This document shows positions 45,862 through 55,928 of a stretch of 64,000 nucleotides of DNA, in pieces; the first letter of the stretch is position 1, and each line of letters opens with the position of its first letter. This DNA comes from Blastococcus sp. CPCC 205250 (GTDB lineage Bacteria > Actinomycetota > Actinomycetes > Mycobacteriales > Geodermatophilaceae). Location of the stretch: positions 310,001 through 374,000 of the forward strand of contig NZ_JABGCG010000003.1 in NCBI RefSeq assembly GCF_019799925.1, written 5' to 3'. The notes under the pieces were generated by a model. It did not search any database. It was given only the letters and a program-made list of their open reading frames with translations, and was not told the DNA's origin. The translations under genes and the position numbers were made by a program.

Positions 45862-47295
45862 ATGTTCACCAGTCCCGACGAGGTCGCCGCCTACATCCGC
45901 GACAACGCCGTCGAGTTCGTCGACGTGCGCTTCTGCGACCTGCCCGGCGTCATGCAGCACTTCACCATCCCGGCATCGACGTTCGGTGAGGACACGTTCT
46001 CCGAGGGCCTGGGCTTCGACGGCTCCTCGATCCGTGGCTTCCAGGCCATCAACGAGTCCGACATGCTGCTGCTGCCCGACGCCAACAGCGCGTTCGTGGA
46101 CCCGTTCCGCAAGCACAAGACGCTGAACGTCAACTTCTTCATCCACGACCCGATCACGCGCGAGGCCTACAGCCGCGACCCGCGGAACGTGGCGAAGAAG
46201 GCCGAGGCCTACCTGGCCAGCAGCGGCATCGCCGACACCGCGTACTTCGGCCCCGAGGCCGAGTTCTACGTGTTCGACTCGGTCCGCTACGACACCGGGA
46301 TCAACGAGGGCTACTACCACATCGACTCGGCCGAGGGCGCCTGGAACAGCGGGGCCCGCACCGAGCTCGACGGCAGCCCGAACCGCGGCTACAAGGCCCG
46401 GCCCAAGGGCGGGTACTTCCCGGTCGAGCCCTACGACCAGCAGAGCGACCTGCGCGCCGACATGATGCTCAACCTGGCCGCGGCCGGCCTCGAGCTCGAG
46501 CGCGGCCACCACGAGGTGGGCACCGGCGGCCAGGCGGAGATCAACTACAAGTTCGACACGCTGCTGCGGTCGGCCGACAGCCTCATGCTGTTCAAGTACA
46601 TCGTCAAGAACACCGCCTGGGCGCACGGCAAGACCGCCACCTTCATGCCCAAGCCGCTGTTCGGTGACAACGGCTCGGGCATGCACTGCCACCAGAGCCT
46701 CTGGCGCGACGGCGAGCCGCTCTTCCACGCCGAGACCGGCTACGCGGGGCTGTCCGACACCGCCCGCCACTACATCGGCGGCCTGCTGGCCCACGCCCCG
46801 TCGCTGCTGGCCTTCACCAACCCGACCGTCAACAGCTACCACCGCCTGGTGCCCGGCTACGAGGCCCCGATCAACCTCGTGTACTCGGCCCGCAACCGCT
46901 CGGCCTGCTGCCGCATCCCGATCTCCGGCGACAACCCCAAGGCCAAGCGCATCGAGTTCCGCGTGCCCGACCCGTCGGCCAACCCCTACCTCGCCTTCTC
47001 GGCGATGCTGATGGCCGGCCTCGACGGCATCAAGAACAAGATCGAGCCGCCGGCCCCGGTCGACAAGGACCTCTACGAGCTGCCGCCCGAGGAGGCCCTG
47101 GGCATCGACAAGGTGCCCGCGTCGCTGGACGCCGTCCTCGACCGGCTCGAGGTCGACCACGACTACCTGATCGACGGCGGTGTCTTCACCCCCGACCTGA
47201 TCGAGACGTGGATCGACTACAAGCGGGCCAACGAGATCGACCCGATCCGCCTGCGGCCGCACCCGCACGAGTTCGCCATGTACTACGACATCTGA
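45862..47295 (+). CDS. glnA: Type I glutamine synthetase
   Basis: GS makes glutamine from glutamate and ammonia as a dodecamer. The 477-residue protein matches M. tuberculosis GlnA1 along its length: [53 protein letters not shown] and [15 protein letters not shown]. Tyr405 in [11 protein letters not shown] is the adenylylation site used by GlnE, encoded 10 kb downstream. ATG 45862 follows GGAGGATCG. A GlnR box is upstream and a hairpin downstream. Confidence 0.97.
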   Translation: MFTSPDEVAAYIRDNAVEFVDVRFCDLPGVMQHFTIPASTFGEDTFSEGLGFDGSSIRGFQAINESDMLLLPDANSAFVDPFRKHKTLNVNFFIHDPITREAYSRDPRNVAKKAEAYLASSGIADTAYFGPEAEFYVFDSVRYDTGINEGYYHIDSAEGAWNSGARTELDGSPNRGYKARPKGGYFPVEPYDQQSDLRADMMLNLAAAGLELERGHHEVGTGGQAEINYKFDTLLRSADSLMLFKYIVKNTAWAHGKTATFMPKPLFGDNGSGMHCHQSLWRDGEPLFHAETGYAGLSDTARHYIGGLLAHAPSLLAFTNPTVNSYHRLVPGYEAPINLVYSARNRSACCRIPISGDNPKAKRIEFRVPDPSANPYLAFSAMLMAGLDGIKNKIEPPAPVDKDLYELPPEEALGIDKVPASLDAVLDRLEVDHDYLIDGGVFTPDLIETWIDYKRANEIDPIRLRPHPHEFAMYYDI

Positions 47296-47333
47296 TCCAC
47301 CCGGGCCACACCCGGCCCGACAGCACGTCCGCG

Positions 47334-47361
47334 GAGGCGGGGTCCCACGGGACCCCGCCTC
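47334..47361. terminator. Hairpin after glnA
   Basis: Arms 47334-47346 and 47349-47361 pair over 13 bp; it lies about 40 nt after the stop. Confidence 0.78.
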
Positions 47362-47460
47362 TCGCGCGTCCCGGCGTCCCCGTTCCCAGGGACCTCCCAG
47401 CCGCGCGCCCTAGCATCGACGGTCCCCAGTGCCGGCCCGCCGCCCGAGACGAGGAGCCCG

Positions 47461-48113
47461 ATGGACGACGACGAGCTGACGTGGCTGACGTCCCTGGACC
47501 CCGCCGTGCTCGCGGTGCTGGGCGGCGTCGTCGTGGTGCTCCTCCTCCTGGCCCTCCTCGCCGGCTGGCTGGTGCTGCGCCGGGTCCGCCGCAGCCCGCT
47601 GGTCGCCCGCGGGCGCGAGCTCACCGCCCGGGGCCGGGAGCTCGGCGCGCTGGGTGCCACCGCCGTCGCGGCGCGCCGGCTCCCCCGGGCGAGCGCCGGT
47701 CGGCCGCGGAGCTGCAGGTCGACCTCGTCCGCGCCCGGGGAGAGCTGCGCCGCCAGGTGGCCGCCGCCCAGGCCGCCGGCGCCCACCTCGGCGACGTGCC
47801 CGCGCTGCTCCCTGCCCTGGAGGCGGAGGGCGCCCGGCTCGAGCAGTGCCTGCGCCAGCAGGCGCTGTCCCCCGCCGCGGGCGGCTGGGCCGCGCTCCAG
47901 GCCGAGGCGCGCGGGCACCTCGCCATGCTCGCCGACGTCTCCGACGCGGTGCGGCAGGCCGCACGGGTGCTGCCCGCGTCCGGGCGGCTGCCCGCCGACG
48001 TCGCCGACGCCGTGTCCGGCCTGCGCGCGCACACCGACGCCTACCGGGAGCTGACCGCCCCGACCGTCCTCCCGCCGCTGCCGCCGGAAGCCCCGCGCAG
48101 GTCGGCGCGCTGA
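47461..48113 (+). pseudogene. Frameshifted gene for a membrane-anchored helical protein
   Basis: The first frame encodes MDDDELTWLTSLDPAVLAVLGG, one membrane helix (about 18-38) and a basic helix to AVAARRLP. From about 47685 it becomes Arg/Pro/Ser-rich junk. The -1 frame from the same place is helical and codon-typical (SAAELQVDLVRARGELRRQ, LPALEAEGARLEQCLRQQALSP) up to the stop at 48111. The switch lies at a CCCCC-GGG tract near 47690, as if one base were lost. It could be a real mutation, a sequencing error or a -1 slip. ATG 47461 has GAGGAG upstream. The function is unknown. Confidence 0.75.
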
Positions 48114-48280
48114 CCCCGTCCGCGCCGCGGAGCCGGACCGGTGAGGACGCCCGGGACCGGAACCGGAAGGGACGCCCGGCTCGCGGGGAAATGCGGTGAC
48201 AGCCCACCGACGACCTCGCTAGCGTGCGGCCCGCACCGTTCCTGCGCCGGTGCGGGGCGGCGCCGTCGGAGGGCACAACC

Positions 48281-50410
48281 ATGGGCAGGTCGTTCGCATC
48301 CCGCGTCAGTCACCCCCGCCTCAAGTGGGTCATCCTCGTCGCCTGGCTGGTGCTGGCCGCCGCGGCGGGGCCCCTCGCCGGTGGCCTGACCGACGAGCAG
48401 GAGAACGACATCGCGGCCTGGCTCCCCGGGAACGCGGAGTCGACCCTCGCCCTCGAGCGGCAGACCGAGCTCGGCTCGGACCCCGATCTCATCCCCGCGA
48501 TCGTCGTCTACGAGCGGACCGACGGGCTGACCGCCGAGGACCAGGAGGCCATCGCCGAGGACGCGCAGGCCTTCGCCGAGCTCGATGCGCTCGACGGCGA
48601 GGTGACCGGCCCGATCCCCTCGGAGGACGGCGAGGCCGTCCAGCTGATCGTGCCCCTGAACGTCGGCCCCGACGGCTGGGAGGCCATCGCCCCCCTCGTC
48701 GACGACATCCGCGCCGAGGCGTCCGACGGGCCGGACGGGCTGGACGCCTACGTCACCGGCCCGGCCGGTGGGGCGGCGGACTCCTCCGAGGCGTTCGAGG
48801 GGATCGACGGCGCCCTGCTGTTCGCCGCACTCGGCGTCGTCGTCCTGATCCTGCTGTTCACCTACCGCAGCCCGGTGCTGTGGATGCTGCCGATCTTCTC
48901 CGCGGTCATCGCGCTGTTCGTCTCGCAGGCCGTCATCTACCTGTGCGCCCGCTACGCCGACCTGACGGTCAACGCCCAGAGCGCCAGCATCCTCACCGTG
49001 CTGGTGGTGGGCGCCGGCACCGACTACGCCCTGCTGCTGGTCGCCCGCTACCGCGAGGAACTCAGGCTGCACGCCGACCGGCACGAGGCCATGACCGAGG
49101 CGGTGCACCGGGCCGGCCCGGCGGTCCTCGCCAGCGGCGGCACCGTGATCCTCGGGATGCTGTGCCTGGTCGCCGCGGACATGAACTCCACCGCAGGCCT
49201 CGGCCCGGTCGCCGCGATCGGCGTCGGCGTCACCCTGCTGGTGCTCATGACGCTGCTCCCGGCGCTGCTGGTGATCTGCGGGCGCTGGGTGTTCTGGCCG
49301 GTGCGGCCCACCGTGGGCAGCGCCGAGCCGAGCGCCACGGGCCTGTGGTCCCGGGTGGGACGGCGGATCAAGCGGCGGCCGCGGCTCACGTGGGTCGTCA
49401 CGAGCGTGCTCCTGCTGGCCGCCTGCACCGGCGTCCTCGGCCTGCACCCCGACGGTCTCACCCAGGCCGAGGGCTTCCGCGGCACCCCGGAGTCGATCGA
49501 GGGCGAGGCCGTGGCCGCCCGGCACTTCCCCGCGGTCGCCGGCAACCCCGTCTACATCGTGACCACCGCCGACGACGCCGAGGCCGTGGCCGACGCGGTG
49601 AGCGGCTCCGAGGGCATCGCCGACATCGCGGCACAGCGGGACCAGGGGGACGCCGCGCTCATCGAGGCGACGCTGTCGGACCCCTTCGACAGCGACGCGG
49701 CCGCCCGCACGATCGAGCGGCTGCGCGGCGCGCTGGACGACGTGGGCGACGGACAGGCCCTGGTGGGCGGCAACACCGCGCTGAACCTCGACGTCCAGAA
49801 CGCCTCGCAGCGGGACAACTACGTGGTCATCCCGCTGATCATGCTCGTCGTCCTGGCGGTGCTCGGCCTGCTCCTGCGGGCAGTGGTCGCGCCGCTGGTC
49901 CTCATCGCCACGGTGGTGCTGTCCTACGGCGCCGCGCTGGGCATCAGCGCGCTGATCTTCGACTGGGCGCTGGGCGTGAACTCGACCGACAGCTCGTTCC
50001 CGCTGTTCGTCTTCGTGTTCCTGGTCGCGCTGGGGATCGACTACAACATCTTCCTCATGACCCGGGTCCGGGAGGAGACCGTCGACCACGGCACCCGGCG
50101 GGCGGCGCTCATCGGCCTGTCGGCGACCGGCGGCGTCATCACCTCGGCCGGCCTGGTGCTGGCCGCGACGTTCGCCGTCCTCGGCACCCTGCCGCTGACG
50201 TTCCTGACCCAGCTGGGCATCGCGGTGGCCCTGGGCGTGCTGCTGGACACGGTCATCGTCCGGTCGGTGCTGGTGACGGCGCTGAACCTCGACCTCGGCC
50301 GGTGGATGTGGTGGCCGAGCAGGCTCGCGCAGCGGCACGACGAGCCGGAGGTCCAGCGCGACGACGCCGACGAGGCCGCCGCCGCCCTGGAGACGCGCGT
50401 CCGCACCTGA
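48281..50410 (+). CDS. MMPL family (RND-type) transporter
   Basis: The 709-residue protein has twelve predicted membrane helices in two halves, each with an extracellular loop domain, and the conserved GAGTDYALLLVARYREE and ALGIDYNIFLMTRVREE, whose Asp/Tyr pairs carry proton flow. MMPL proteins export lipids or small molecules. ATG 48281 follows GGAGG by about 8 nt. The hydrophilic C-terminal tail is short. No substrate or regulator gene is adjacent, so the cargo is unknown. Confidence 0.93.
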   Translation: MGRSFASRVSHPRLKWVILVAWLVLAAAAGPLAGGLTDEQENDIAAWLPGNAESTLALERQTELGSDPDLIPAIVVYERTDGLTAEDQEAIAEDAQAFAELDALDGEVTGPIPSEDGEAVQLIVPLNVGPDGWEAIAPLVDDIRAEASDGPDGLDAYVTGPAGGAADSSEAFEGIDGALLFAALGVVVLILLFTYRSPVLWMLPIFSAVIALFVSQAVIYLCARYADLTVNAQSASILTVLVVGAGTDYALLLVARYREELRLHADRHEAMTEAVHRAGPAVLASGGTVILGMLCLVAADMNSTAGLGPVAAIGVGVTLLVLMTLLPALLVICGRWVFWPVRPTVGSAEPSATGLWSRVGRRIKRRPRLTWVVTSVLLLAACTGVLGLHPDGLTQAEGFRGTPESIEGEAVAARHFPAVAGNPVYIVTTADDAEAVADAVSGSEGIADIAAQRDQGDAALIEATLSDPFDSDAAARTIERLRGALDDVGDGQALVGGNTALNLDVQNASQRDNYVVIPLIMLVVLAVLGLLLRAVVAPLVLIATVVLSYGAALGISALIFDWALGVNSTDSSFPLFVFVFLVALGIDYNIFLMTRVREETVDHGTRRAALIGLSATGGVITSAGLVLAATFAVLGTLPLTFLTQLGIAVALGVLLDTVIVRSVLVTALNLDLGRWMWWPSRLAQRHDEPEVQRDDADEAAAALETRVRT

Positions 50411-50416
50411 GGCGCG

Positions 50417-50788
50417 TCAGGCGGCGTCGGCGTCCGGCGCCCCGTGCTCCAGCGTGGCCAGGACGTCGTCCATCTGGAGGCCGACCAGCCAGCCGAAGGT
50501 GACCTCCTCGACCGACTGCCCGCTCACCTGGGCCATCGCCTCCAGCTGCGCGGCCAGGACCCGCCGGGCCGCGCGGTAGACGACGGCCGCCGAGACGGCG
50601 ACGCCGACGTCGGACAGCCACAGCCGGCCGTCGGGCAGGACGCGGACCTCCGGTTCCTCGCCGCAGCCGAGGTCGGCGCCGGCGCTGGCCACCAGGGAGG
50701 CGCCGGCCCGCAGCTCGCGGCGGCGCCGGCGGTCGGCGGTCACCGGGAGCACCCGGCAGCGGCGGAGGGACGGGGACGGAGCAGGCAC
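50417..50788 (-). CDS. Hypothetical protein (123 residues)
   Basis: The product has a basic N-terminus (PAPSPSLRRCRVLPVTADRRRRREL), a beta-rich middle with RVLPDGRLWLSDVGVAV, and a C-terminal helix with QSVEEVTFGWLVGLQMDDVLATLEHG. I do not recognise the family. GTG 50788 is preceded by GAGGAG at about 9 nt; an out-of-frame ATG overlaps it. It is convergent with the MMPL gene. Confidence 0.65.
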   Translation of the reverse strand: MPAPSPSLRRCRVLPVTADRRRRRELRAGASLVASAGADLGCGEEPEVRVLPDGRLWLSDVGVAVSAAVVYRAARRVLAAQLEAMAQVSGQSVEEVTFGWLVGLQMDDVLATLEHGAPDADAA

Positions 50789-50912
50789 ATGGCGGTCTCC
50801 TCGACAGCGGTGGTCGCTGTCAGGAGAGTCGGCAGCCGACCCGCCGTCCGGAACCCTCGGCGGTGCCGGTGGGGTCGGTGGTGCCAACGGGGCGTCCGGC
50901 GGCCGCGCGGGC

Positions 50913-51113
50913 TCAGCAGCAGCGGTCGACGGCCTGCCGCTCGCGCGCGTCCGAGCGCCGCCGCTCGTACTCCCGGCGGGTCATCGGCGGGTGGCCGTGG
51001 GCCGCGCAGTCGGCCAGGTAGGCGTCCCAGCGGGCCTCGCCGCTCCACTCGCGGAGGTACCAGCGCACGCCCCGCCAGGCGGTGCCCACGTGCTCCACGA
51101 GGGTGCGGGTCAC
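50913..51113 (-). CDS. YbdD/YjiX family (DUF466) small protein
   Basis: The 66-residue protein has the family's WYLREWSGEARWDAYLADC and HPPMTRREYERRR. It nearly always follows cstA-type genes and is thought to act with the transporter. The GTG overlaps the cstA stop as GTGA, so translation is coupled. The C-terminus ends in Cys-Cys. Confidence 0.9.
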   Translation of the reverse strand: MTRTLVEHVGTAWRGVRWYLREWSGEARWDAYLADCAAHGHPPMTRREYERRRSDARERQAVDRCC

Positions 51114-53308
51114 CGGGCGCTCCCGGCCAGCTCGCGCTGCTCGGCCTCGTGCCGGGCGATCGCGCGCTTCTCCTCGGCGGTGGCGAACAGCCCCGCCGGT
51201 TCGACCAGCTGCGACGGGACCGCCGGCTCCTCGGTGGTCGGCACGCCCCCGCGCGTCCGGAACGCGCGTGCCACGACGACGGCGGCGTGCACGGCCACCA
51301 CGACGACGAGCAGGGCGAACACCGCCTGCAGCACGCCGTTGAGCGTCGAGTTGAACACCACCTGGTCCATCTGGCCGGCGTCCTGCGCGGGGGCGAGCAC
51401 CTCTCCGGCGTCCCGGGCGTCGGCGTAGAGGTCCCGCTGGGAGAAGTACCCGACCCTCGGGTCGGCGGAGAAGACCTTCTGGAAGCTGGCCGTCATGGTG
51501 ACCACGAGGTCCCAGACCAGCGGGATGCCGGGCACCCAGGCGTACCGGGCCCGGCCGTGCTTGACCAGGAGCACGGTGACCAGCAGCAGGGCGATGGCCG
51601 CGAGCAGCTGGTTGGCGATGCCGAACAGCGGGAAGAGCTGGTTGACCCCGCCCAGCGGGTCGGTGACGCCGATGTAGAGGATCGAGCCCCACAGCGCCAC
51701 CACCACCGCGCTGGCGATGACGTTGCCCGGCCGCCAGGTGAGGTCGCCGAAGCGCTTCCACACGTTGCCGATCGTGTCCTGCAGCATGAAGCGGCCCACG
51801 CGGGTGCCGGCGTCGACGGCGGTGAGGATGAACAGCGCCTCGAACATGATCGCGAAGTGGTACCAGAACGCCGCCAGCGAGCCGCCGAAGGCGTCGGTGA
51901 GGATGTTCGAGATGCCGACGGCGAGCGTCGGCGCCCCGCCAGTGCGGGAGATCAGCGTCGGCTCCTGGATCGACGCCGCGGCACGCGCGAGGTCCTCGGC
52001 CGTGGTGTCGAAGCCCAGCCCCTGCACGAAGGTGGCGGCCGACTCCGCGGTGCCGCCGGTGGCGCCGGCCGGGGCGTTCATCGCGAAGTAGAGCCCCTGG
52101 TCGATGACGACGGCGGCGATGAGCGCGCTGATCGCCACGAAGCTCTCCATGAGCATGCCGCCGTAGCCGATCAGCCGGACGTGGCTCTCCTTGGCCACCA
52201 TCTTCGGCGTCGTCCCCGACGAGATGAGGGCGTGGAAGCCCGACAGCGCCCCGCAGGCGATGGTGATGAAGACGAACGGGAACAGCGAGCCGGCGAAGAC
52301 CGGGCCGGTGCCCTCCCTGGCGAAGTCGGTGACGGCATCGGCCTGCAGCACCGGCCGGGCCAGCAGCAGCCCGATGGCCAGCAGCACGATGACGCCGACC
52401 TTCATGAACGTCGACAGGTAGTCCCGCGGGGTCAGCAGCAGCCACACCGGCAGCACCGAGGCGATGAAGCCGTAGACGACCAGTGCGACGACCAGCCACT
52501 CCTTGGAGAGGGTGAGCGCGTCGCCGAGGGCGGAGTCCTCGACGTAGCCGCCGCCGATGACGGCCGCCAGGAGCAGGACGACGCCGATGCAGGTGGCCTC
52601 GAGCACGCGGCCCGGTCGCAGCACCCGCAGGTAGACGCCCATGAACAGCGCGATCGGGATGGTCAGCGCGATGGAGAAGACGCCCCACGGGGACTCGGCC
52701 AGGGCGTTGACCACGATGAGCGCCAGCACGGCCAGGATGATGATCATGATGGCGAAGACGGCGATGAGCGCCGCCACCCCGCCGACGATGCCGATCTCCT
52801 CGCGGACCATCTGCCCGAGGCTCTTGCCGTTGCGGCGCATGGAGAAGAACAGGACGGTCATGTCCTGGACGGCGCCGGCGAAGATGACGCCGACGATGAT
52901 CCAGATGGTCCCGGGCAGGTAGCCCATCTGGGCGGCGAGCACCGGCCCGACCAGCGGGCCGGCGCCGGCGATGGCGGCGAAGTGGTGGCCGAACAGCACC
53001 CGGCGGTCGGTCACGTCGTAGTCGAGGCCGTCGGAGTGGCGCTCGGCGGGGGTGGCCCGGCGGTCGTCGACCTGGAGCACCCGGCGGGCGATGAACCGCG
53101 AGTAGAAGCGGTAGGCGATGGCGTAGGAGCACAGCGCGGCGAACAGGATCCACAGCGCCGAGACCGTCTCCCCGCGGGCGAGGGCCAGGACCGTCCAGGC
53201 CACGGCCCCCACCGCGGCGACCGCCCCCCACACGAGCACCGAGCGCAGCGACGGCCGTCGTCGGCCGGTCTGCCCGCCGGTCGCCTCCGCTGTGGCCGTG
53301 GTCGACAT
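51110..53308 (-). CDS. cstA: Carbon starvation protein A family transporter
   Basis: CstA/BtsT proteins import pyruvate or peptides under carbon limitation. The 732-residue protein has about 16-18 membrane helices, with HFAAIAGAGPLVGPVLAAQMGY, the CstA core GALSGFHALISSGTTPKM and a C-terminal cytoplasmic tail. ATG 53308 follows GGGGAGG; a longer frame to 53398 is not needed. YbdD overlaps its 3' end. Confidence 0.94.
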   Translation of the reverse strand: MSTTATAEATGGQTGRRRPSLRSVLVWGAVAAVGAVAWTVLALARGETVSALWILFAALCSYAIAYRFYSRFIARRVLQVDDRRATPAERHSDGLDYDVTDRRVLFGHHFAAIAGAGPLVGPVLAAQMGYLPGTIWIIVGVIFAGAVQDMTVLFFSMRRNGKSLGQMVREEIGIVGGVAALIAVFAIMIIILAVLALIVVNALAESPWGVFSIALTIPIALFMGVYLRVLRPGRVLEATCIGVVLLLAAVIGGGYVEDSALGDALTLSKEWLVVALVVYGFIASVLPVWLLLTPRDYLSTFMKVGVIVLLAIGLLLARPVLQADAVTDFAREGTGPVFAGSLFPFVFITIACGALSGFHALISSGTTPKMVAKESHVRLIGYGGMLMESFVAISALIAAVVIDQGLYFAMNAPAGATGGTAESAATFVQGLGFDTTAEDLARAAASIQEPTLISRTGGAPTLAVGISNILTDAFGGSLAAFWYHFAIMFEALFILTAVDAGTRVGRFMLQDTIGNVWKRFGDLTWRPGNVIASAVVVALWGSILYIGVTDPLGGVNQLFPLFGIANQLLAAIALLLVTVLLVKHGRARYAWVPGIPLVWDLVVTMTASFQKVFSADPRVGYFSQRDLYADARDAGEVLAPAQDAGQMDQVVFNSTLNGVLQAVFALLVVVVAVHAAVVVARAFRTRGGVPTTEEPAVPSQLVEPAGLFATAEEKRAIARHEAEQRELAGSAR

Positions 53309-53331
53309 GGCGCCTCCCCGCTCCCCTGGGA

Positions 53332-53355
53332 GGCAGCGCCACCGGCGGCGCTGCC
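53332..53355. terminator. Small hairpin upstream of cstA
   Basis: GGCAGCGCC (53332-53340) and GGCGCTGCC (53347-53355) form a 9-bp stem. It lies between the DUF1353 gene and cstA, both minus, so it probably ends the former. Confidence 0.55.
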
Positions 53356-53399
53356 CGTGTGCAGGGTCAGCATGCGAGCACGGCGGCGCGCGCACCACC

Positions 53400-53930
53400 T
53401 CAGCCGGCGGGTCGCTCCTGATCGCCCGTGTCCGGGCCGGAGACGACGCGCTCCGCGGCGCCGTAGACGAGCAGCGCGGGGGCCACGAGCAGCGCCGGGG
53501 GCAGCACCAGCGGAGCGGCCAGAGCGGTGATGGCCAGGACCCCCGGCGCGCTGATCACCCAGCCGCGCCGCCGCGGCGGGTCGGCCAGCGCCCCCCACCG
53601 GACCCCGCACCACATGAGCCAGCGGCGCAGCACCGGCACGCCGCTCTCCCGCAGCATCCGCCGGAAGATCCCGTCGGCGTCCCGGGCGGTCACGGCGCGG
53701 GTGGCGATGCCCTCGGTGCACAGCCAGTCGTGCAGGACGGCGGCCCGGGTGTAGAGGCCCCAGCGGGGCACGAGCCAGACGACCACGCGCGGCACCGTGG
53801 CCAGGTCGGTGCGGAAACCGGCGGGGACGACGAAGCGGTCGCTGCGCCCGCGGTAGGCCAGCGGCTCCAGCAGCTCCCAGTCCTCGGGTCCGCTGCTGCG
53901 CACCGCCACGGTCGGCGTCTCGAACGGCAC
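53400..53930 (-). CDS. DUF1353 family protein
   Basis: The 176-residue protein has the DUF1353 core: FVVPAGFRTDLATVPR followed by YTRAAVLHDWLC and DADGIFRRMLRESGVP, a fold also seen in phage tail-associated proteins. The C-terminus adds a hydrophobic stretch (about 130-160) that may be a membrane segment. The catalytic role is unknown. The GTG at 53930 is chosen because GGAGGGGAG precedes it. Confidence 0.82.
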   Translation of the reverse strand: MPFETPTVAVRSSGPEDWELLEPLAYRGRSDRFVVPAGFRTDLATVPRVVVWLVPRWGLYTRAAVLHDWLCTEGIATRAVTARDADGIFRRMLRESGVPVLRRWLMWCGVRWGALADPPRRRGWVISAPGVLAITALAAPLVLPPALLVAPALLVYGAAERVVSGPDTGDQERPAG

Positions 53931-54082
53931 GTCGCTCCCCTCCCCCGCCGGTGGCCGGCCGGTGCGGCGATCGACCACGCGGGCGCTCCCTACCCCCGGG
54001 AACGGCACCGCCACCCGTCCCGCGGTGCGGGAGGGTGGCGGAGCACGGAGGAGGCGGGCACCCGGCCCGCGTCAGCGGTCGC

Positions 54083-54556
54083 TCAGAAGGAGCTCTTGCT
54101 GCGCAGCACGTCCCCGTCGAAGCAGAACTGGAAGGCGTCGCCGAACTGGCCGCCCTCGCGGTTGAAGTAGATGCAGGACGTGTCGATGACCGTCTCGTCC
54201 AGCACGCCCTCCGACGTGTACTCCTGGGTGTTCTGCGGGACGGCGGGGGCGACGGCCGCGTCCACGTCCGCGCGGGTCGCACCGACCTGGATGCCGTCGA
54301 AGGTCTCCTGGGAGATGGCGCTGGCCGCCTGCTCCGCGTTGTACTGGTCGACCGCCTCGTTGACGGCGCCGCCCACCAGGGCGGTGCAGCCGGCGACGAC
54401 CGCGATCATCAGCACCACGATGCCGAGCAGGATCTTCAGCACCGGGCTCTTCTTCTTGTACTTCTTGCCGCAGCTCGGGCACTTGAGGTCGGTCGTCTGC
54501 GCCTGTGCCGCACAGTTCGGGCACAGCTTCACGGGGGCGATCACGGTGGCGGTCAC
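54083..54556 (-). CDS. Zinc-ribbon membrane protein with extracellular domain
   Basis: The 157-residue protein starts with a zinc ribbon of two Cys-X2-Cys pairs (CPNC, CPSC), then KKYKKKSP, one membrane helix (VLKILLGIVVLMIAVVAGCTALVGG), and an extracellular part with FDGIQVGATRADVDAAVAP that resembles the BLIP/SmpA-type repeats in small secreted proteins. Two Cys (SCIYF and FCFDG) could form a disulfide. The function is unknown. GTG 54556 has AGGAAA upstream. Confidence 0.8.
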   Translation of the reverse strand: MTATVIAPVKLCPNCAAQAQTTDLKCPSCGKKYKKKSPVLKILLGIVVLMIAVVAGCTALVGGAVNEAVDQYNAEQAASAISQETFDGIQVGATRADVDAAVAPAVPQNTQEYTSEGVLDETVIDTSCIYFNREGGQFGDAFQFCFDGDVLRSKSSF

Positions 54557-54777
54557 GGTGTTTCCTGTTCTCTCAGCGGCGCGGGCACGCGTCGTCGGTA
54601 CGGCGGGGACGCTAGGCGCGCCCGGGCACCGATCCCGGACATCCGGCTGACGACGTGCCGAAACGCGTGGTTCCGGACCGCAGGGGTTCCGTGAGTCACT
54701 CCTGACCCTCCCGCCCGTGCGCCGGGCCGGAGGGTGACCTCGGCGACCCCCACGCATCGAGTGCGACTCGATTGGGC

Positions 54778-55800
54778 ATGGCCGATGTCATGCAGCCTCC
54801 CGAGCCCAGGGGCCCCCTCAGCAGCGCGCTGCGCGCCGACCTGCTCGCCGGCGAGCTGTCCCCCGGGACGGTCGCCCTCGCCGAGCGCACCGCGGCCGCC
54901 AGCACCGACCCGCTGCTCGACGAGGACCTGCAGCTCTCCCTCGCCGTCTGCTACGAGCTGCACTACCGCGGCTTCGACGGCGTCGACGAGGCCTGGGAGT
55001 GGGACCCGCAGCTGCTGACGCTGCGCGCGCACCTCGAGCGTGCGCACACGGCCGCCCTGCAGGAGCTGGTCGGGCCCGTCGCGGTCACCGGCGACCCGGT
55101 CGACCGGCAGCTCGCCGCGCTGATCGCCGCCGACGACGGCCCCTCGCTGTCGCGCCACCTCGCCCTCTCGGGCTCGCTCGAGCAGTGGCGCGAGTACCTC
55201 GTCCTGCGGTCGGTCTACCACCTCAAGGAGGGCGACCCGCACACGTTCGCGCTCCCCCGGCTCAGCGGCCGCACCAAGGCCGCGATGGTGGAGATCCAGG
55301 CCGACGAGTACGGCGGCGGCACGCCGGCGCGGATGCACAGCGAGCTGTTCGCCGGGCTGCTGCGCGACCTGGACCTGGACGACGCCTACGGCGCCCTGTG
55401 GGACGACGCCCCCGCGCCGGCCTTCACCTCGGTCAACACGATGTCCCTCTTCGGCCTGCACCGCCGCTGGCGGGCCGCGGCGCTGGGCCACCTCACCGCC
55501 GTGGAGATGACGTCGTCGGAGCCCAGCCGCCGCTACTCCTCGGGGCTGCGCCGCCTGGGCTACGGGCCGGCCACCACCGTCTTCTACGACGAGCACGTCG
55601 AGGCCGACGCCGTGCACGAGCAGATCGCCGCCGTCGACATGTGCGGCTCGCTGGTCGCGGGCGAGCCGCAGCTGACCGCCGATGTGCTGTTCGGTGCAGC
55701 CTGCTCGCTCGCGCTGGACGGCCTCACGGCGCGCTACCTGCTGGGCGCCTGGGAGACCGGCCGCTCGAGCCTGCGCGGACAGCGGCCGCTCGCCGCCTGA
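54778..55800 (+). CDS. Iron-containing redox enzyme family (heme-oxygenase-like) protein
   Basis: The 340-residue all-helical protein has the HDO-type pattern: [44 protein letters not shown] and [13 protein letters not shown]. The spaced Glu and His residues could bind a diiron centre, as in UndA/CADD-type oxidases. The substrate is unknown. ATG 54778 is chosen without a clear ribosome binding site; a TTG two codons upstream is possible. Confidence 0.82.
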   Translation: MADVMQPPEPRGPLSSALRADLLAGELSPGTVALAERTAAASTDPLLDEDLQLSLAVCYELHYRGFDGVDEAWEWDPQLLTLRAHLERAHTAALQELVGPVAVTGDPVDRQLAALIAADDGPSLSRHLALSGSLEQWREYLVLRSVYHLKEGDPHTFALPRLSGRTKAAMVEIQADEYGGGTPARMHSELFAGLLRDLDLDDAYGALWDDAPAPAFTSVNTMSLFGLHRRWRAAALGHLTAVEMTSSEPSRRYSSGLRRLGYGPATTVFYDEHVEADAVHEQIAAVDMCGSLVAGEPQLTADVLFGAACSLALDGLTARYLLGAWETGRSSLRGQRPLAA

Positions 55801-55883
55801 CGGCGGGCACCCCGTCCCGCTCCGGGAGGTGGCCGGATCCATACCGGAACGGCTCAGGTCCGAGTGGAGTCCGGGAGCGCACT

Positions 55884-55890
55884 GCCGATA
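55884..55890 (+). promoter_or_regulatory. Possible FliA/WhiG (sigma-28)-type -10 element
   Basis: GCCGATA matches the -10 of motility sigma factor promoters and lies 39 nt before the chemoreceptor ATG. No good -35 (TAAA or CTCA) is at the right distance. The element sits within a 6-bp inverted repeat (GCACTG/CAGTGC). Confidence 0.35.
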
Positions 55891-55928
55891 GGACAGTGCC
55901 GCTTCCCGACCTCCCGGAGGACCTCCCC

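Noticed and set aside
50444..53530. A plus-strand open frame of about 1000 codons
   Set aside because: Antisense to cstA and its neighbours; low-complexity His/Arg/Gly/Asp-rich translation without domains.
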